NCBI RefSeq assembly: GCF_021044935.1
Contig: NZ_JAJNMP010000003.1
Span: forward strand, 186,001 to 250,000
DNA from: Agromyces cavernae
GTDB taxonomy: Bacteria; Actinomycetota; Actinomycetes; Actinomycetales; Microbacteriaceae
Reading direction: 5' to 3'
Length of the DNA stretch: 64,000 bases
Position numbers and translations under genes: made by a program. Shown here piece after piece: positions 1-8,140 of the stretch (within the stretch, counting starts at the first letter, position 1; every line of letters begins with the position of its first letter). Under the pieces are notes generated by a model. It saw only the letters and a program-made list of their open reading frames with translations. It did no database searches and was not told the DNA's origin.

Positions 1-1
1 G

Positions 2-226
2 TTCTGGGTCTCGAACGGCCTCGCCGGCCTCTTCGGCGGCACCGTCCTCACCGTGGCCGCACCGCTGCCGACCGATCCCGGCCCGACCGGGATCTTCACC
101 TGGATCGTCGACATCGGCGCCGCCGCCATCGCGAACTACGGCTTCCTCGGGTTCGTGATCGGCACGGTGCTCGGCGGAATCGTCGGGTGGCGTGGCGCCG
201 AGCTGTACGAGCGGCTGCATCCGTAG
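2..226 (+). CDS. C-terminal end of a membrane protein (5' end outside window)
   Basis: The frame is open from the window edge and stops with TAG at 224-226, leaving 74 residues. It has two hydrophobic stretches: the first about 20 residues (NGLAGLFGGTVLTVAA) and a second one (IANYGFLGFVIGTVLGGIVGW) ending in a short basic/acidic tail that closes with RLHP. This looks like the last two membrane helices of an integral membrane protein. The family cannot be told from this fragment. The next gene starts 47 bases downstream on the same strand. Confidence 0.6.
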   Translation, partial: FWVSNGLAGLFGGTVLTVAAPLPTDPGPTGIFTWIVDIGAAAIANYGFLGFVIGTVLGGIVGWRGAELYERLHP

Positions 227-273
227 AGCCGATCGCCGTTGATCCGGGCCCGACCTTCGGGCATCCTGAACCC

Positions 274-666
274 ATGAGCGACCGTGAGGAATTCCTGGCC
301 TGGCTCGACGGCGAACTCGTGCAGGCGGAGCGAGCCATGTTGAACGGCGATACCGGCCCGCGCCGTGAGATCTGGTCGAAGGTCGAGCCCGTGAGCGTGC
401 TCGGCGCCTGGCGGAACGCGGTCGGTCGAGAGGACCTGGTCGAGGCGTTCGAGCTGCTCGCCCCGAGCTTCTCGAACTGCACCGACTACGCGTTCGAGCT
501 GATCTCGTTCGATATCGCCGACGGCATGGCGTACACGGTCGGCTACGAGCGCATCTCGGCCTCGATCGATGGTCAGCCACGAACGTTCACGTTGCGCGCG
601 ACCCAGGTGTACCGTCGCGAGGACGCCGGCTGGCGCGTGGTGCACCGGCACGCTGACACCCTGTAG
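274..666 (+). CDS. SnoaL-like / DUF4440-type NTF2-fold protein
   Basis: This is a 130-residue cytosolic protein of the NTF2-like (SnoaL / ketosteroid-isomerase-like) superfamily. It begins MSDREEFLAWLDGELVQAE. The late motifs 'RATQVYRRED' and 'GWRVVHRHAD' near the C-terminus are typical of the last beta strands in this fold, where such proteins end. The ATG at 274 was preferred over upstream in-frame starts because the residues before it are low-complexity arginine/alanine sequence overlapping the preceding gene. The family includes small-molecule hydrolases or isomerases and non-catalytic binding proteins; no substrate can be assigned. It is convergent with the VOC gene, with 12 bases between the stops. 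Confidence 0.75.
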   Translation: MSDREEFLAWLDGELVQAERAMLNGDTGPRREIWSKVEPVSVLGAWRNAVGREDLVEAFELLAPSFSNCTDYAFELISFDIADGMAYTVGYERISASIDGQPRTFTLRATQVYRREDAGWRVVHRHADTL

Positions 667-678
667 GTTCGCGCGGCC

Positions 679-1323
679 CTACTCGGTCGCCGCAGTCGAC
701 GTTCCCCACTCGAAGCCATCGGGGTCGGTGAAGGACCCGGCATCGCCGTTGACCTGGAGCCGGTGCGATCCGGAGCCCTCGGGAGCGACGCCGGCGGACT
801 TCGCGAGCGCGCGGCGCTTGTAGAGTCCGAGGCCGATCGGGCTGCCCGGGGTCGCGAAGTCGACGTAGCTGCCGAAGCTCTTCGCGACCCCCAGCCCGCG
901 GTCGACGTAGAACCGCTTGGTCGCCGGAACGTCCTCGGCTCCGAGCAGGAGAACGATGCTGTCGAACTGCTTGCTCGCCGGGCGGGTGTCCTTCTTGGTC
1001 GAGGTCGCGAGGTTCCAGATCGCCCCGTCGGGTGCCTGGACGACGCCGCCGACACCCCAGAGCGACTTCTCGACGGGCTTGAGCACCGTCGCCCCGGCGG
1101 CGACCGCCGAGTCGAACAGCGCGTGCACGTCGGCCGGCTGCGCCACGACGAGCGACATCGTGAATCCGCGGAAGCCGGTGGTCGGGGCATCCGACGCACG
1201 TGTGCGCACCTGATCTTGCAATCCGAAGGCATCGGCGTAGAAGCGTACGGCCGCTTCGGGATCGACGACGTCGAGCGTGATCGAGTCGATGGACGTGAGG
1301 GTGAGGGAGTCGGTGTTGTTCAT
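679..1323 (-). CDS. VOC (glyoxalase/bleomycin-resistance) superfamily protein
   Basis: A 214-residue protein with two VOC half-modules. The first starts at about residue 10 (SIDSITLDVVDPEAAVRFY). The second starts at about residue 117 (FDSIVLLLGAEDVPATKRFY) and ends with 'SFTDPDGFEWG', the usual closing beta strand. VOC enzymes are metal-dependent lyases, dioxygenases or drug-binding proteins. Here the usual metal His is absent from the first strand (SITLDV), so a binding rather than catalytic role is possible. The start at 1323 (MNNTDSL) is the first ATG that does not add unlikely sequence; another ATG-initiated extension exists upstream. It lies downstream of the GyrI-like gene on the same strand. 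Confidence 0.8.
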   Translation of the reverse strand: MNNTDSLTLTSIDSITLDVVDPEAAVRFYADAFGLQDQVRTRASDAPTTGFRGFTMSLVVAQPADVHALFDSAVAAGATVLKPVEKSLWGVGGVVQAPDGAIWNLATSTKKDTRPASKQFDSIVLLLGAEDVPATKRFYVDRGLGVAKSFGSYVDFATPGSPIGLGLYKRRALAKSAGVAPEGSGSHRLQVNGDAGSFTDPDGFEWGTSTAATE

Positions 1324-1394
1324 GCCTTCGACGTTATTCACGGCCGACCGCGCGTGCTTCTCGAATCCTGCTCGATCAGGCTGGCGCTGCGCGC

Positions 1395-2027
1395 TCAGAC
1401 CGGGCGCACCGGCTGGCGCAGGATGGTGCGGAGCTTCTCGGGCGCCGTTCGACGGGCATCGCTCAGGTAGATCTCGTGGTGGTCGCCGTTGAACGTGAGT
1501 CCGTGCTGCGGCATCCACTCGTGGTGCAGCCGCGCGAGCGTCGGTGCCTCGTCGTCGTACGAGCCGACGTGGAGGATCTGAGCCGAGCGCCCTTCGCGGA
1601 GCTCGCGGAGTCGCAGCCTCGCGAGCGCGGGCCGCTCGCCCTTCGCGCGCACGGCCGTGACGGCGTCGGCGACCATCGCGTCGTCGATCCAGTCGGGCTG
1701 CGAGATGAGCATCGTCCAGCTCCAGGCCGTCTTGTCGCGAGTCACGAACGATTCGGGATCGTCGGCGCGCCAGAGTCCCTCGAGCGGCGCGACGACGAAG
1801 TCGCGACCGAGCTGCTGCTTGCTGCGGAACTTCACCGCGTAGGCCACGCTGAAGAGCGCCTCGACGGCGTCGGCGTACGCGGGCGCGGTGTTCGGATCGC
1901 CGTGCCCGTCGACCGCGAGGTACGTCGCCGGCGGCACGTCGACGATCGTGAAATCCCGAGCGGATGCCCCGTAGAGCTCGCGCCGGTCGCGCTTGACGTC
2001 GTATTTCTCGCTCGGGTCGACGCTCAT
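1395..2027 (-). CDS. GyrI-like domain protein
   Basis: A 210-residue cytosolic protein of the GyrI-like family (the small-molecule-binding SHS2 fold of GyrI/SbmC and of Rob/BmrR effector domains, here without a DNA-binding part). Typical features are 'ATYLAVDGHGDPN' near residue 34, 'FVVAPLEGLW' near residue 77, 'MLISQPDWID' and the closing 'GDHHEIYLSDARRTAPEKL'. Stand-alone members bind or hydrolyse small toxic molecules. It starts three bases after the stop of the upstream CPBP gene, so the two are probably co-transcribed. Function beyond the family is unknown. Confidence 0.85.
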   Translation of the reverse strand: MSVDPSEKYDVKRDRRELYGASARDFTIVDVPPATYLAVDGHGDPNTAPAYADAVEALFSVAYAVKFRSKQQLGRDFVVAPLEGLWRADDPESFVTRDKTAWSWTMLISQPDWIDDAMVADAVTAVRAKGERPALARLRLRELREGRSAQILHVGSYDDEAPTLARLHHEWMPQHGLTFNGDHHEIYLSDARRTAPEKLRTILRQPVRPV

Positions 2028-2030
2028 GGG

Positions 2031-2837
2031 TCAGCCCGCGGCTGTTGCTGCCGCGCCGATCACCGCGGAGGTGATGAACACCCAGTCGTTGATGATGTGG
2101 GCGCCGGCCGACACCCAGACGTTCTTGGTGCGGATGAATGCGAGGGTGAGCGCGATGCGCGCCGAGCCGATGATGACGATCGCCTGCACCCAGTTCCAGT
2201 CGTAGGTGGGCAGGTGGGCCGCACCGAACCAGACCGACGAGATGATCCAGGAGAGGATGATCGCCGTCTTACGCGAGACGCCCGCCTTCGCGAACAGGAA
2301 GTACATGAGGGCGAGGAACGGCAGCACGACGAACACCTCTTCGCCGACGAGTTGGATGCCGCTGCCGATGTAGAGGGCGATCGTGTCGGCGACCCCACCC
2401 GTTCCTGCGCCCTCGATGGTCGTGTTCGGGGCAACCGGGAAGACGAGCGAGACGAGCCCGCCGATGACGAACGTCAGGGCGATGTTGAGGGCGGCGAAGA
2501 AGAACATGTTGCCCACGTCGACGACGCGCACGCGGCGGAAGATCGCCGTCCAATGGCGACCAGCGACGAGGGCGAGCACGGCGAGCGGGATCGCGACGAA
2601 CAGCGCACGCGGCAGGATCGCCACGAAGTTGTTCGGCTGCGGGATGAACATGAGCGCCAGGATGCCGACCGCGGCCGAGGCCCAGACGAGGATCCACCTG
2701 CCCACCGAGAGCTCGACCGGCACCGCGTTGTAGAACGGGAAGTCGGCCCCGTCGCGCCGTTCGATGAGGCGCCCGAAGCGGTCCTTCTCGGTCACGGGCC
2801 GGATCTGCCCCGACGTCGTGTTGGGCTCGGTGGTCAT
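2031..2837 (-). CDS. CPBP-family intramembrane metalloprotease (Abi/CAAX-like)
   Basis: A 268-residue protein with about eight hydrophobic helices and a soluble N-terminus of about 45 residues. The CPBP core is visible: motif 1 Glu-Glu at residues 166-167, motif 2 'FGAAH' with His 208, and motif 3 'HIIND' from His 247 to Asp 251. These are the expected glutamyl-intramembrane-protease ligands. Motif 1 is usually EExxxR; here the sequence is EEVFVV, so the conserved arginine is missing. Members process membrane proteins or prenylated peptides, or give bacteriocin self-immunity. It is the first gene of a probable operon with the GyrI-like gene. Confidence 0.85.
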   Translation of the reverse strand: MTTEPNTTSGQIRPVTEKDRFGRLIERRDGADFPFYNAVPVELSVGRWILVWASAAVGILALMFIPQPNNFVAILPRALFVAIPLAVLALVAGRHWTAIFRRVRVVDVGNMFFFAALNIALTFVIGGLVSLVFPVAPNTTIEGAGTGGVADTIALYIGSGIQLVGEEVFVVLPFLALMYFLFAKAGVSRKTAIILSWIISSVWFGAAHLPTYDWNWVQAIVIIGSARIALTLAFIRTKNVWVSAGAHIINDWVFITSAVIGAAATAAG

Positions 2838-2933
2838 TCTGCTCCCCTGAGTGCACGTGGCCGCTCCCCCTCGGAGCGTGCCCGCCTATCCTGACAGAGC
2901 GAGCAGTCGGATCGCGCGGAACGATCCCGTGCG

Positions 2934-4544
2934 TCACCCCGACAGCGATGGCGTGAACGCGTCCCAGGCCCGGCGTCGTTCGCTGCGCGGATCTGCCTCG
3001 ACGCGGTCCGTTGCGTCGATCACGAGCGTCGATCGCGCCTGCTCGTCGTATCGGGGCCACTGGGGCCCCGGCGTTCCGGTCTCCGCGAAGTGCAACCAGT
3101 GCTGCCGCATCCGCTCGCCCGCCGCCGCGTACTCCTCATAGCCGCCCAAGGAGGTGATGAACCGAGCCATCGGTGCCCCGATCTGGTTGAACAGTGCGAA
3201 CATCTCGACGCCGTGCGTCGCGTCGAGGCCGACGAGCTTGAGCAGGCGCGGCGCGAAATCGAACCGGTACGACCAGACCGGCGCGTGCCGGGAGCAGGTG
3301 TCGGCCACCCGCGTGCTCGGGTACCAGAATCCGTAGTCGCCGCCGAAGTCCGCGGCGGCCCGCCGCGAGGAGCGCAGCTCGGGGTACGCCTCGCGCATCG
3401 CTCGGCGCGCGACGCCGGGGGCCCGGGCGAACACCTCGCTGATCCGCTTCTCGGTCCGCGGCAGGATGTCGCCTCGACCACGGAAGATCGAGCCCTCCCG
3501 ATCGTTCGTGCCGATGATGAGCGGCACCCGGCTCGAGCGGCCTTCGCGAAAGGCGACGAACGGTCGCTCCGGGACGATGTCGCCGTCGATCACCGGCGCG
3601 AAGCAGAACGCGCCGGCGTAGGCATCGGGCGTCCGCACCTGGAGTGCGACGGATGCGGCGACGAGGTCGTCGGCGCTCGCGTCGGCCAGCAGCTGCTGCG
3701 GCGTCGGGGGCGTCGGCGGGACGCCGGCACCTGGCGCCGTCTCGCGCGCCGCGGCATCCTTCTCGTCACGCTCGCTCACGACCCCGCGCAGGAGCGCGAC
3801 GTACTCCGCCGCCCACCTCGCCGTCATCTTGCGCTCGTAGACCGCGTCGGGCGGCGGGCTCTGCGCGATGGCCCCGGCGAAGAGCTCGCGCGCGGACGGT
3901 GTCGCCATGAGCGTCGTGACCGCGTTGCCCCCCGCCGACTCGCCGAACACTGTGACCCGAGCGGCATCTCCACCGAAGGCGGCGATGTTCTCCCGGACCC
4001 ATGCGAGCAACGCGATCTGGTCGCGCAGCCCGAGATTGCTGTCGAAGCGGCGTCGGTCGGTGGTGTACCGCGTGAAGTCGAGGTAGCCGAGCGCGCCGAG
4101 CCGGTAGTTGAAGCTCACGTACACGACGCGCCCGCTGCGGACGAACCCCTCACCCTGTCCCGAGAAGTCACGCGACGAACCCGCACTGTATCCCCCGCCG
4201 TGGATGAAGACCATAACCGGCAGGGGCACGCCGTCCGCCTCGCGAACGGGTGCCGAGACGTTCACCGTCAGGCAGTCCTCGTCGGCGGTGACGGCGCTCA
4301 CCGCAGCTCCGAGCAGGCGAGGACGCCAGCCGTGCTGGGGTGCGACCGCGCCGAACGCCGACGCGTTGCGGACACCGATCCACGGCAGCACCGGCGCAGG
4401 CGCCCGGAACCGCAGATCCCCCGTCGGCGGGGCCGCATACGGCATACCGCGCCACGCGAGCATCTCGCCCTCACGAACTCCGCGCGCGACGCCACCCGTG
4501 ACGCGGACGTCGAGCCCGTCATCCGTTCCCGCGTGCGCGGTCAC
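2934..4544 (-). CDS. Type B carboxylesterase (para-nitrobenzyl esterase family)
   Basis: A 536-residue alpha/beta hydrolase of the carboxylesterase/cholinesterase family, about the family's usual length. It shows the oxyanion loop 'HGGGYSAGSS' at about 115-124, the nucleophile elbow 'GESAGG' with Ser 203, an acid in the second half, and the catalytic-His segment 'THGVEMFALFNQ' late in the protein. 'EDCLTVNV' near residue 89 is another family signature. No signal peptide is visible, so it probably acts in the cytosol on short-chain esters. It is transcribed like its neighbours, with 96 bases to the CPBP gene and 50 bases to the FosX-like gene. Confidence 0.92.
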   Translation of the reverse strand: MTAHAGTDDGLDVRVTGGVARGVREGEMLAWRGMPYAAPPTGDLRFRAPAPVLPWIGVRNASAFGAVAPQHGWRPRLLGAAVSAVTADEDCLTVNVSAPVREADGVPLPVMVFIHGGGYSAGSSRDFSGQGEGFVRSGRVVYVSFNYRLGALGYLDFTRYTTDRRRFDSNLGLRDQIALLAWVRENIAAFGGDAARVTVFGESAGGNAVTTLMATPSARELFAGAIAQSPPPDAVYERKMTARWAAEYVALLRGVVSERDEKDAAARETAPGAGVPPTPPTPQQLLADASADDLVAASVALQVRTPDAYAGAFCFAPVIDGDIVPERPFVAFREGRSSRVPLIIGTNDREGSIFRGRGDILPRTEKRISEVFARAPGVARRAMREAYPELRSSRRAAADFGGDYGFWYPSTRVADTCSRHAPVWSYRFDFAPRLLKLVGLDATHGVEMFALFNQIGAPMARFITSLGGYEEYAAAGERMRQHWLHFAETGTPGPQWPRYDEQARSTLVIDATDRVEADPRSERRRAWDAFTPSLSG

Positions 4545-4594
4545 TCCCGCCCGCCGCTCATCCCCTCATTCAATCCCTGCCGTGTCCGTTCCGT

Positions 4595-5023
4595 CTACCT
4601 CGCCGCGGGCGGCGTGTACACGGCGAGGCGTTCGCGCAGCGAGCCGGCATGCAGCTCGAAGAGGTGGCCGTCGTCGTCGTAGAAGTAGACGGAGTCGCCT
4701 TCGCCGTCGACCCGCGAGCGCGGTGGGCGGATGTCGAGGCCGAGGTTCGCGATGGTCGCGCGCAGGCCGGGCAGGTCGGCCCGCTCCACTTGGAACGCGA
4801 CGTGGTTGTAACTGCGCGGCAGGCCGCCGTCGCCGAACATGATCGCCACCCAGGTCGCCGCATCTCCGTCGCCGATGAGGAAGAACCGCTCCTCCGAGAG
4901 CGAGAACGTGCGGCTGCCGCTGTCGTAGACGCGGACGGCGCCGAGCACGTCCGTGAGGATCCGCTCCATGCGATCGAGGTCGCGCACGATGAAGGTCACA
5001 TGACTGAGTCCGCTGCTGGTCAC
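4595..5023 (-). CDS. fosX: FosX-like fosfomycin epoxide hydrolase (VOC fold)
   Basis: A 142-residue VOC enzyme whose whole length reads like FosX, the Mn(II)-dependent hydrolase that opens fosfomycin with water. The metal ligands fit: His in 'GLSHVTFIV' near residue 8, His in 'YNHVAF', and Glu in 'HLFELHAGSLRERL'. The general-base Glu region 'SLSEERFFLI' is present, as are 'SRVDGEGDSVYFYD' and the C-terminal FosX signature. A thiol transferase (FosA/FosB) cannot be excluded without alignment, but the C-terminal half is FosX-like. A decayed copy of its last 40 residues lies at 14501-14634. Confidence 0.8.
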   Translation of the reverse strand: MTSSGLSHVTFIVRDLDRMERILTDVLGAVRVYDSGSRTFSLSEERFFLIGDGDAATWVAIMFGDGGLPRSYNHVAFQVERADLPGLRATIANLGLDIRPPRSRVDGEGDSVYFYDDDGHLFELHAGSLRERLAVYTPPAAR

Positions 5024-5088
5024 CCCGCAACGCTATGCGACGCTCGGCACTGAGAGAATCGCCATGGATGCCCGAACGGAGGCGGTTG

Positions 5089-5898
5089 ATGCGAGAAGAC
5101 GAGTACGTCGAGCAGGAGCTGCGGCGAGAGCCCGGCCTGGCGGATGAATGGCTGCGGCAGAACAACCTGATGTACGGCGCCCTCGTCGGCATCTGCATCG
5201 TGCTCGTGCAGCCGCTCGTGACCGTTGCCGCGCCCTCGTCGCTCGGGCTCGCGAGCATCATCCTCTTCGCCATCGCCATCCCGTTGCTCGCTGCGCTCAT
5301 CATGCTGAACTGGCAGGAGCACTACCGCCATCGCCTCGCGAGGTCTCGCACGGTGACCGTGGCCCGGTCGCTCGCGATGGGTGCCGCGTTCGCCGGGGTC
5401 GTGACCACATTCTGGGAGATCAGCTGGATCGCCGGGGTCGGGCTGCTCGTCAGCGCGTTCGTCGCGTTGTTCGTGCACGGCGCGGGGTACGCGGGGGTCG
5501 AAGGAATGCTGAATTGGCAGAACTGGTCGTGGCGACCTGAGGGCCGCCTGGCATCCGGCCCGCCCGTGGCAGCCGGTGGCGAGGCATCCGGTCAGCCCGG
5601 CGGCGACGACGCGCCGTTCACGCTCTGCTGCCTCCTCTGGGCTCGGCCCGGACTCGAAGACGACCTCGTCGCCTACGAGGATCGCGTGCTCGCGCTGCTC
5701 CCCGACTACGGCGTCGAGGTGACCGAGCGAGTGCGGAGCGACCGAGGGCCGGAGCATCCGCTCGAAATCCAGCTGTACCGCGTCCCGAGCCAGGTGCTCC
5801 TCGACGCGTACCTCGCCGACCCGCGGCGGCTCGAGCTCGCCGCCGAACGCGACCGCGTCGTCGCCCGCACCGAGCTGTTCCGGGTGCCCCGCCCGTAG
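5089..5898 (+). CDS. Four-helix membrane protein with C-terminal DUF1330-like domain
   Basis: A 269-residue protein. Residues 1-23 are acidic and soluble. Four hydrophobic helices follow between about 27 and 150 (for example MYGALVGICIVLVQPLV). After a Gly/Ala-rich linker there is a soluble domain from about 180 to the end (FTLCCLLWARPGLEDDLVAY ... YLADPRRLELAAERDRVVAR). That layout resembles DUF1330 / dimeric alpha-beta barrel domains. The ATG at 5089 follows a GGAGG-like site at about 5079-5083. Upstream starts would add arginine-rich sequence that overlaps the FosX-like promoter region. No function is known; I do not know of a named fusion of this type. Confidence 0.7.
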   Translation: MREDEYVEQELRREPGLADEWLRQNNLMYGALVGICIVLVQPLVTVAAPSSLGLASIILFAIAIPLLAALIMLNWQEHYRHRLARSRTVTVARSLAMGAAFAGVVTTFWEISWIAGVGLLVSAFVALFVHGAGYAGVEGMLNWQNWSWRPEGRLASGPPVAAGGEASGQPGGDDAPFTLCCLLWARPGLEDDLVAYEDRVLALLPDYGVEVTERVRSDRGPEHPLEIQLYRVPSQVLLDAYLADPRRLELAAERDRVVARTELFRVPRP

Positions 5899-5995
5899 GG
5901 CGCTCATTCCTCGACAGGTGCGCGCTGGTCGCGGTCATGGTGCTCCTTCAGGTTGTCAACGACGGTGATGACGGTGGCGAAGCGCAAACGCGGTC

Positions 5996-7429
5996 TCAGT
6001 ACGATGCGGCGGCGGCGGTTGCGGCGGCGGCGAACTCCAGTGCCGGCCACCAGGCCGGGTCGGTCCACAGGGCGAGTTCCTGCTCGAGCGCGGCGCCGAC
6101 GCGGAACACGGTGGCGTCGTCGTACGTGCGGCCGACGATCTGCACGCCCGTCGGCACGCCGTTCGGGGCGATGCCCGACGGCACCGCCAGCACCGGCACC
6201 CGGCCGATCACGTTGAACGGCAGCGTCATCAGCTTCGAGAACACGTCGGCACTGTCGGTGCAGGGTTCGTCGGCGGCGAGGCCGGTCGTCGCGATCGTGG
6301 GGCAGATCAGTGCGTCGTAGCCGGTCATGAGCTCGGCGAACGGCCGGTAGAACGCGGATTCCGCCTCGAGGCCGCTCACGTAGTCGCCGCCCGCTGCGGC
6401 CTCGGCGGCGAACGCGCGGGTGTACGGCATCAGCTGGGCGGCGCGAGCCTCGTCGCCCTCGGCGATGCTCTCGATGAACGGCCCCATCACGGCGCCGAAG
6501 TGCGGCCATGCCGTCGACAGCACCCGCTCGGGCCCCCACGGCAGGGCGACCTCGTCGACGGTCGCGCCCGCGGCGACGAGCGCCGCAGCGACGGCACGGG
6601 TGTTCGCCTCGATCGCGGGGTCGACGTCGTAGCCGCCGAGGTCGAGACACAGGGCGATGCGGATGCCCCGCAGCGAGCCCGCCGCGCCCGAGACCGCCGC
6701 GACCTCGCGAAGCGATGCGGCGTCACCGACCCAGGGGCCCGAGATCACGTTCTGCAGGAGCGCTACGTCGGCCACGCTGCGCCCCATTGGCCCGTCGGCG
6801 CAGTAGGTGTCGGAGTTGAACGGCGCCATCCCCGGTACCCGGCCGAACGGCGGCTTGAACCCGACCACGCCGCAGAACGAGGCGGGGATGCGGATCGACC
6901 CACCGATGTCGGAGCCGGTCGCGAGCAGCGTCGACCCGGCCGCGAGCACCGCTCCCGAGCCGCCCGACGAACCGCCCGGCGTGAAGTCGGGGTTCCACGG
7001 GTTGCGGGTGATGCCCCACAGCTTCGAGTGAGTCACCGGCGCGCAGCAGTATTCGGGGGTCGTCGTGCGAGCGTGGATGACCGCGCCGGCCGCCTGGATG
7101 CGCTCGACGATCGGATGCGTCTCCTCGGCGATGGTGCCCTGTTCGAGCAGGCAGCCGTCTTCGAGCGGGCGGCCGGCGATCGGCTGCTCATCCTTCAGCA
7201 TCAGCGGGATGCCCTCGAGCGCGCCGACGGGCTCCTCCGCGACGAATCGCGCCTCCGACCTGGCGGCCGCCGAGCGCGCCTCATCGATCCACTGCTCGGT
7301 GACGGCGTTGATCATCGGCTCGGTGGCCTCGGTGCGCGCGATCACCGATTCGAGCAGGTCGACCGGGGAGAGTTCCCGGCGTCGGAACAGCTCGGATGCC
7401 TCGGTGGCCGTCAGTCGATACAGGTCCAT
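5996..7429 (-). CDS. Amidase signature family enzyme
   Basis: A 477-residue enzyme of the amidase-signature family (GatA-like fold), which hydrolyses carboxamides with a Ser-cisSer-Lys triad. All three are visible: Lys 79 in 'GIPLMLKDEQP', cis-Ser 154 in 'GGSSGGSGA' and nucleophile Ser 178 in 'GSDIGGSIRIPA'. No GatB or GatC gene is adjacent, so this is a stand-alone catabolic or detoxifying amidase. The start at 7429 (MDLYRL) is preceded by GAAAGG; a longer frame would cross the operator. It is divergent from a TetR gene, with a perfect palindrome in the shared 54-base promoter region, so TetR control is likely. Confidence 0.93.
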   Translation of the reverse strand: MDLYRLTATEASELFRRRELSPVDLLESVIARTEATEPMINAVTEQWIDEARSAAARSEARFVAEEPVGALEGIPLMLKDEQPIAGRPLEDGCLLEQGTIAEETHPIVERIQAAGAVIHARTTTPEYCCAPVTHSKLWGITRNPWNPDFTPGGSSGGSGAVLAAGSTLLATGSDIGGSIRIPASFCGVVGFKPPFGRVPGMAPFNSDTYCADGPMGRSVADVALLQNVISGPWVGDAASLREVAAVSGAAGSLRGIRIALCLDLGGYDVDPAIEANTRAVAAALVAAGATVDEVALPWGPERVLSTAWPHFGAVMGPFIESIAEGDEARAAQLMPYTRAFAAEAAAGGDYVSGLEAESAFYRPFAELMTGYDALICPTIATTGLAADEPCTDSADVFSKLMTLPFNVIGRVPVLAVPSGIAPNGVPTGVQIVGRTYDDATVFRVGAALEQELALWTDPAWWPALEFAAAATAAAASY

Positions 7430-7448
7430 GCAGGTCTTGCCTTTCGTG

Positions 7449-7469
7449 CGTCCGTACAATGTACGGACG
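7449..7469. promoter_or_regulatory. TetR operator: perfect 10-bp inverted repeat
   Basis: CGTCCGTACA and TGTACGGACG form perfect 10-base arms around one central A, midway between the divergent amidase and TetR genes. A -10-like TACTGT lies at 7471-7476, only 7 bases before the tetR ATG, suggesting a leaderless tetR transcript whose -35 region is covered by the palindrome. This is the classic layout for an autoregulating TetR repressor that also controls the divergent enzyme gene. Confidence 0.85.
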
Positions 7470-7483
7470 ATACTGTTGCACGC

Positions 7484-8113
7484 ATGGCGCGACGTCAAGA
7501 GGTTCCGCAGGAGATTCGGCAGAACCTGGCCCGGCACGACCTCACGTCGGCCGCGATCACACTCATCGAACGCGATGGTCTCAACGCCTTGACCATGCGG
7601 CGACTCGCCTCAGAGCTCGATTGCGCCCCGATGAGTCTGTACACCCACGTGCGCAGCCGCGACGACCTGATCGACGCGATCGTCGCCCACCTGATCGAAC
7701 GACTCGACCTGCGCGAACCCAGCGGCGAGTCCTGGCAGCAGCTCATCCGGCAGACGCTCGACTCCTACCGCGACCTGGCGGTGCAGCTGCCGAACTCCTT
7801 CGAACTGCTCGCCCTCGCACCGTACGGCTCGTCGCCCGTCGCACCGCATCTGGGCACCGTCGTCGCACGCCTCGAGCAGACCGGCCTCGCGCCCGAGCAC
7901 GCGCGCCAGATCCTCGGCATCGTCGACGCCTACGCGTCGGGGTTCCTCGTCGTGTGGGCGCGAAGCCGGGCTCAGGGCCCGCTGAACGATCAGCTCGCGG
8001 CGCAGTCCGGGATCACCGGCCTGCGCGACCTCGAGATGTTCGATCAGGGTCTCGATGCGCTGATCGCCGGCCTCGACGCGACGCTCGTCCGAGGCGGCCC
8101 CTCCGACGCGTAG
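7484..8113 (+). CDS. TetR-family transcriptional repressor
   Basis: A 209-residue regulator. The N-terminal helix-turn-helix spans about residues 15-60 ('LTSAAITLIERDGLNALTMR' then 'RLASELDCAPMSLYTHVRSR'), the normal TetR N domain. The C-terminal ligand domain ('LDSYRDLAVQLPNSFELLAL' onward) resembles the TetR_C group of the TetR/tetracycline-repressor-like class. Its own upstream region carries a perfect palindrome. It probably represses itself and the divergent amidase, with an amide or its product as the likely inducer; that last point is inference from position. Confidence 0.92.
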   Translation: MARRQEVPQEIRQNLARHDLTSAAITLIERDGLNALTMRRLASELDCAPMSLYTHVRSRDDLIDAIVAHLIERLDLREPSGESWQQLIRQTLDSYRDLAVQLPNSFELLALAPYGSSPVAPHLGTVVARLEQTGLAPEHARQILGIVDAYASGFLVVWARSRAQGPLNDQLAAQSGITGLRDLEMFDQGLDALIAGLDATLVRGGPSDA

Positions 8114-8140
8114 CGGTCCCCACACTCCGGCGTGTGTCCG

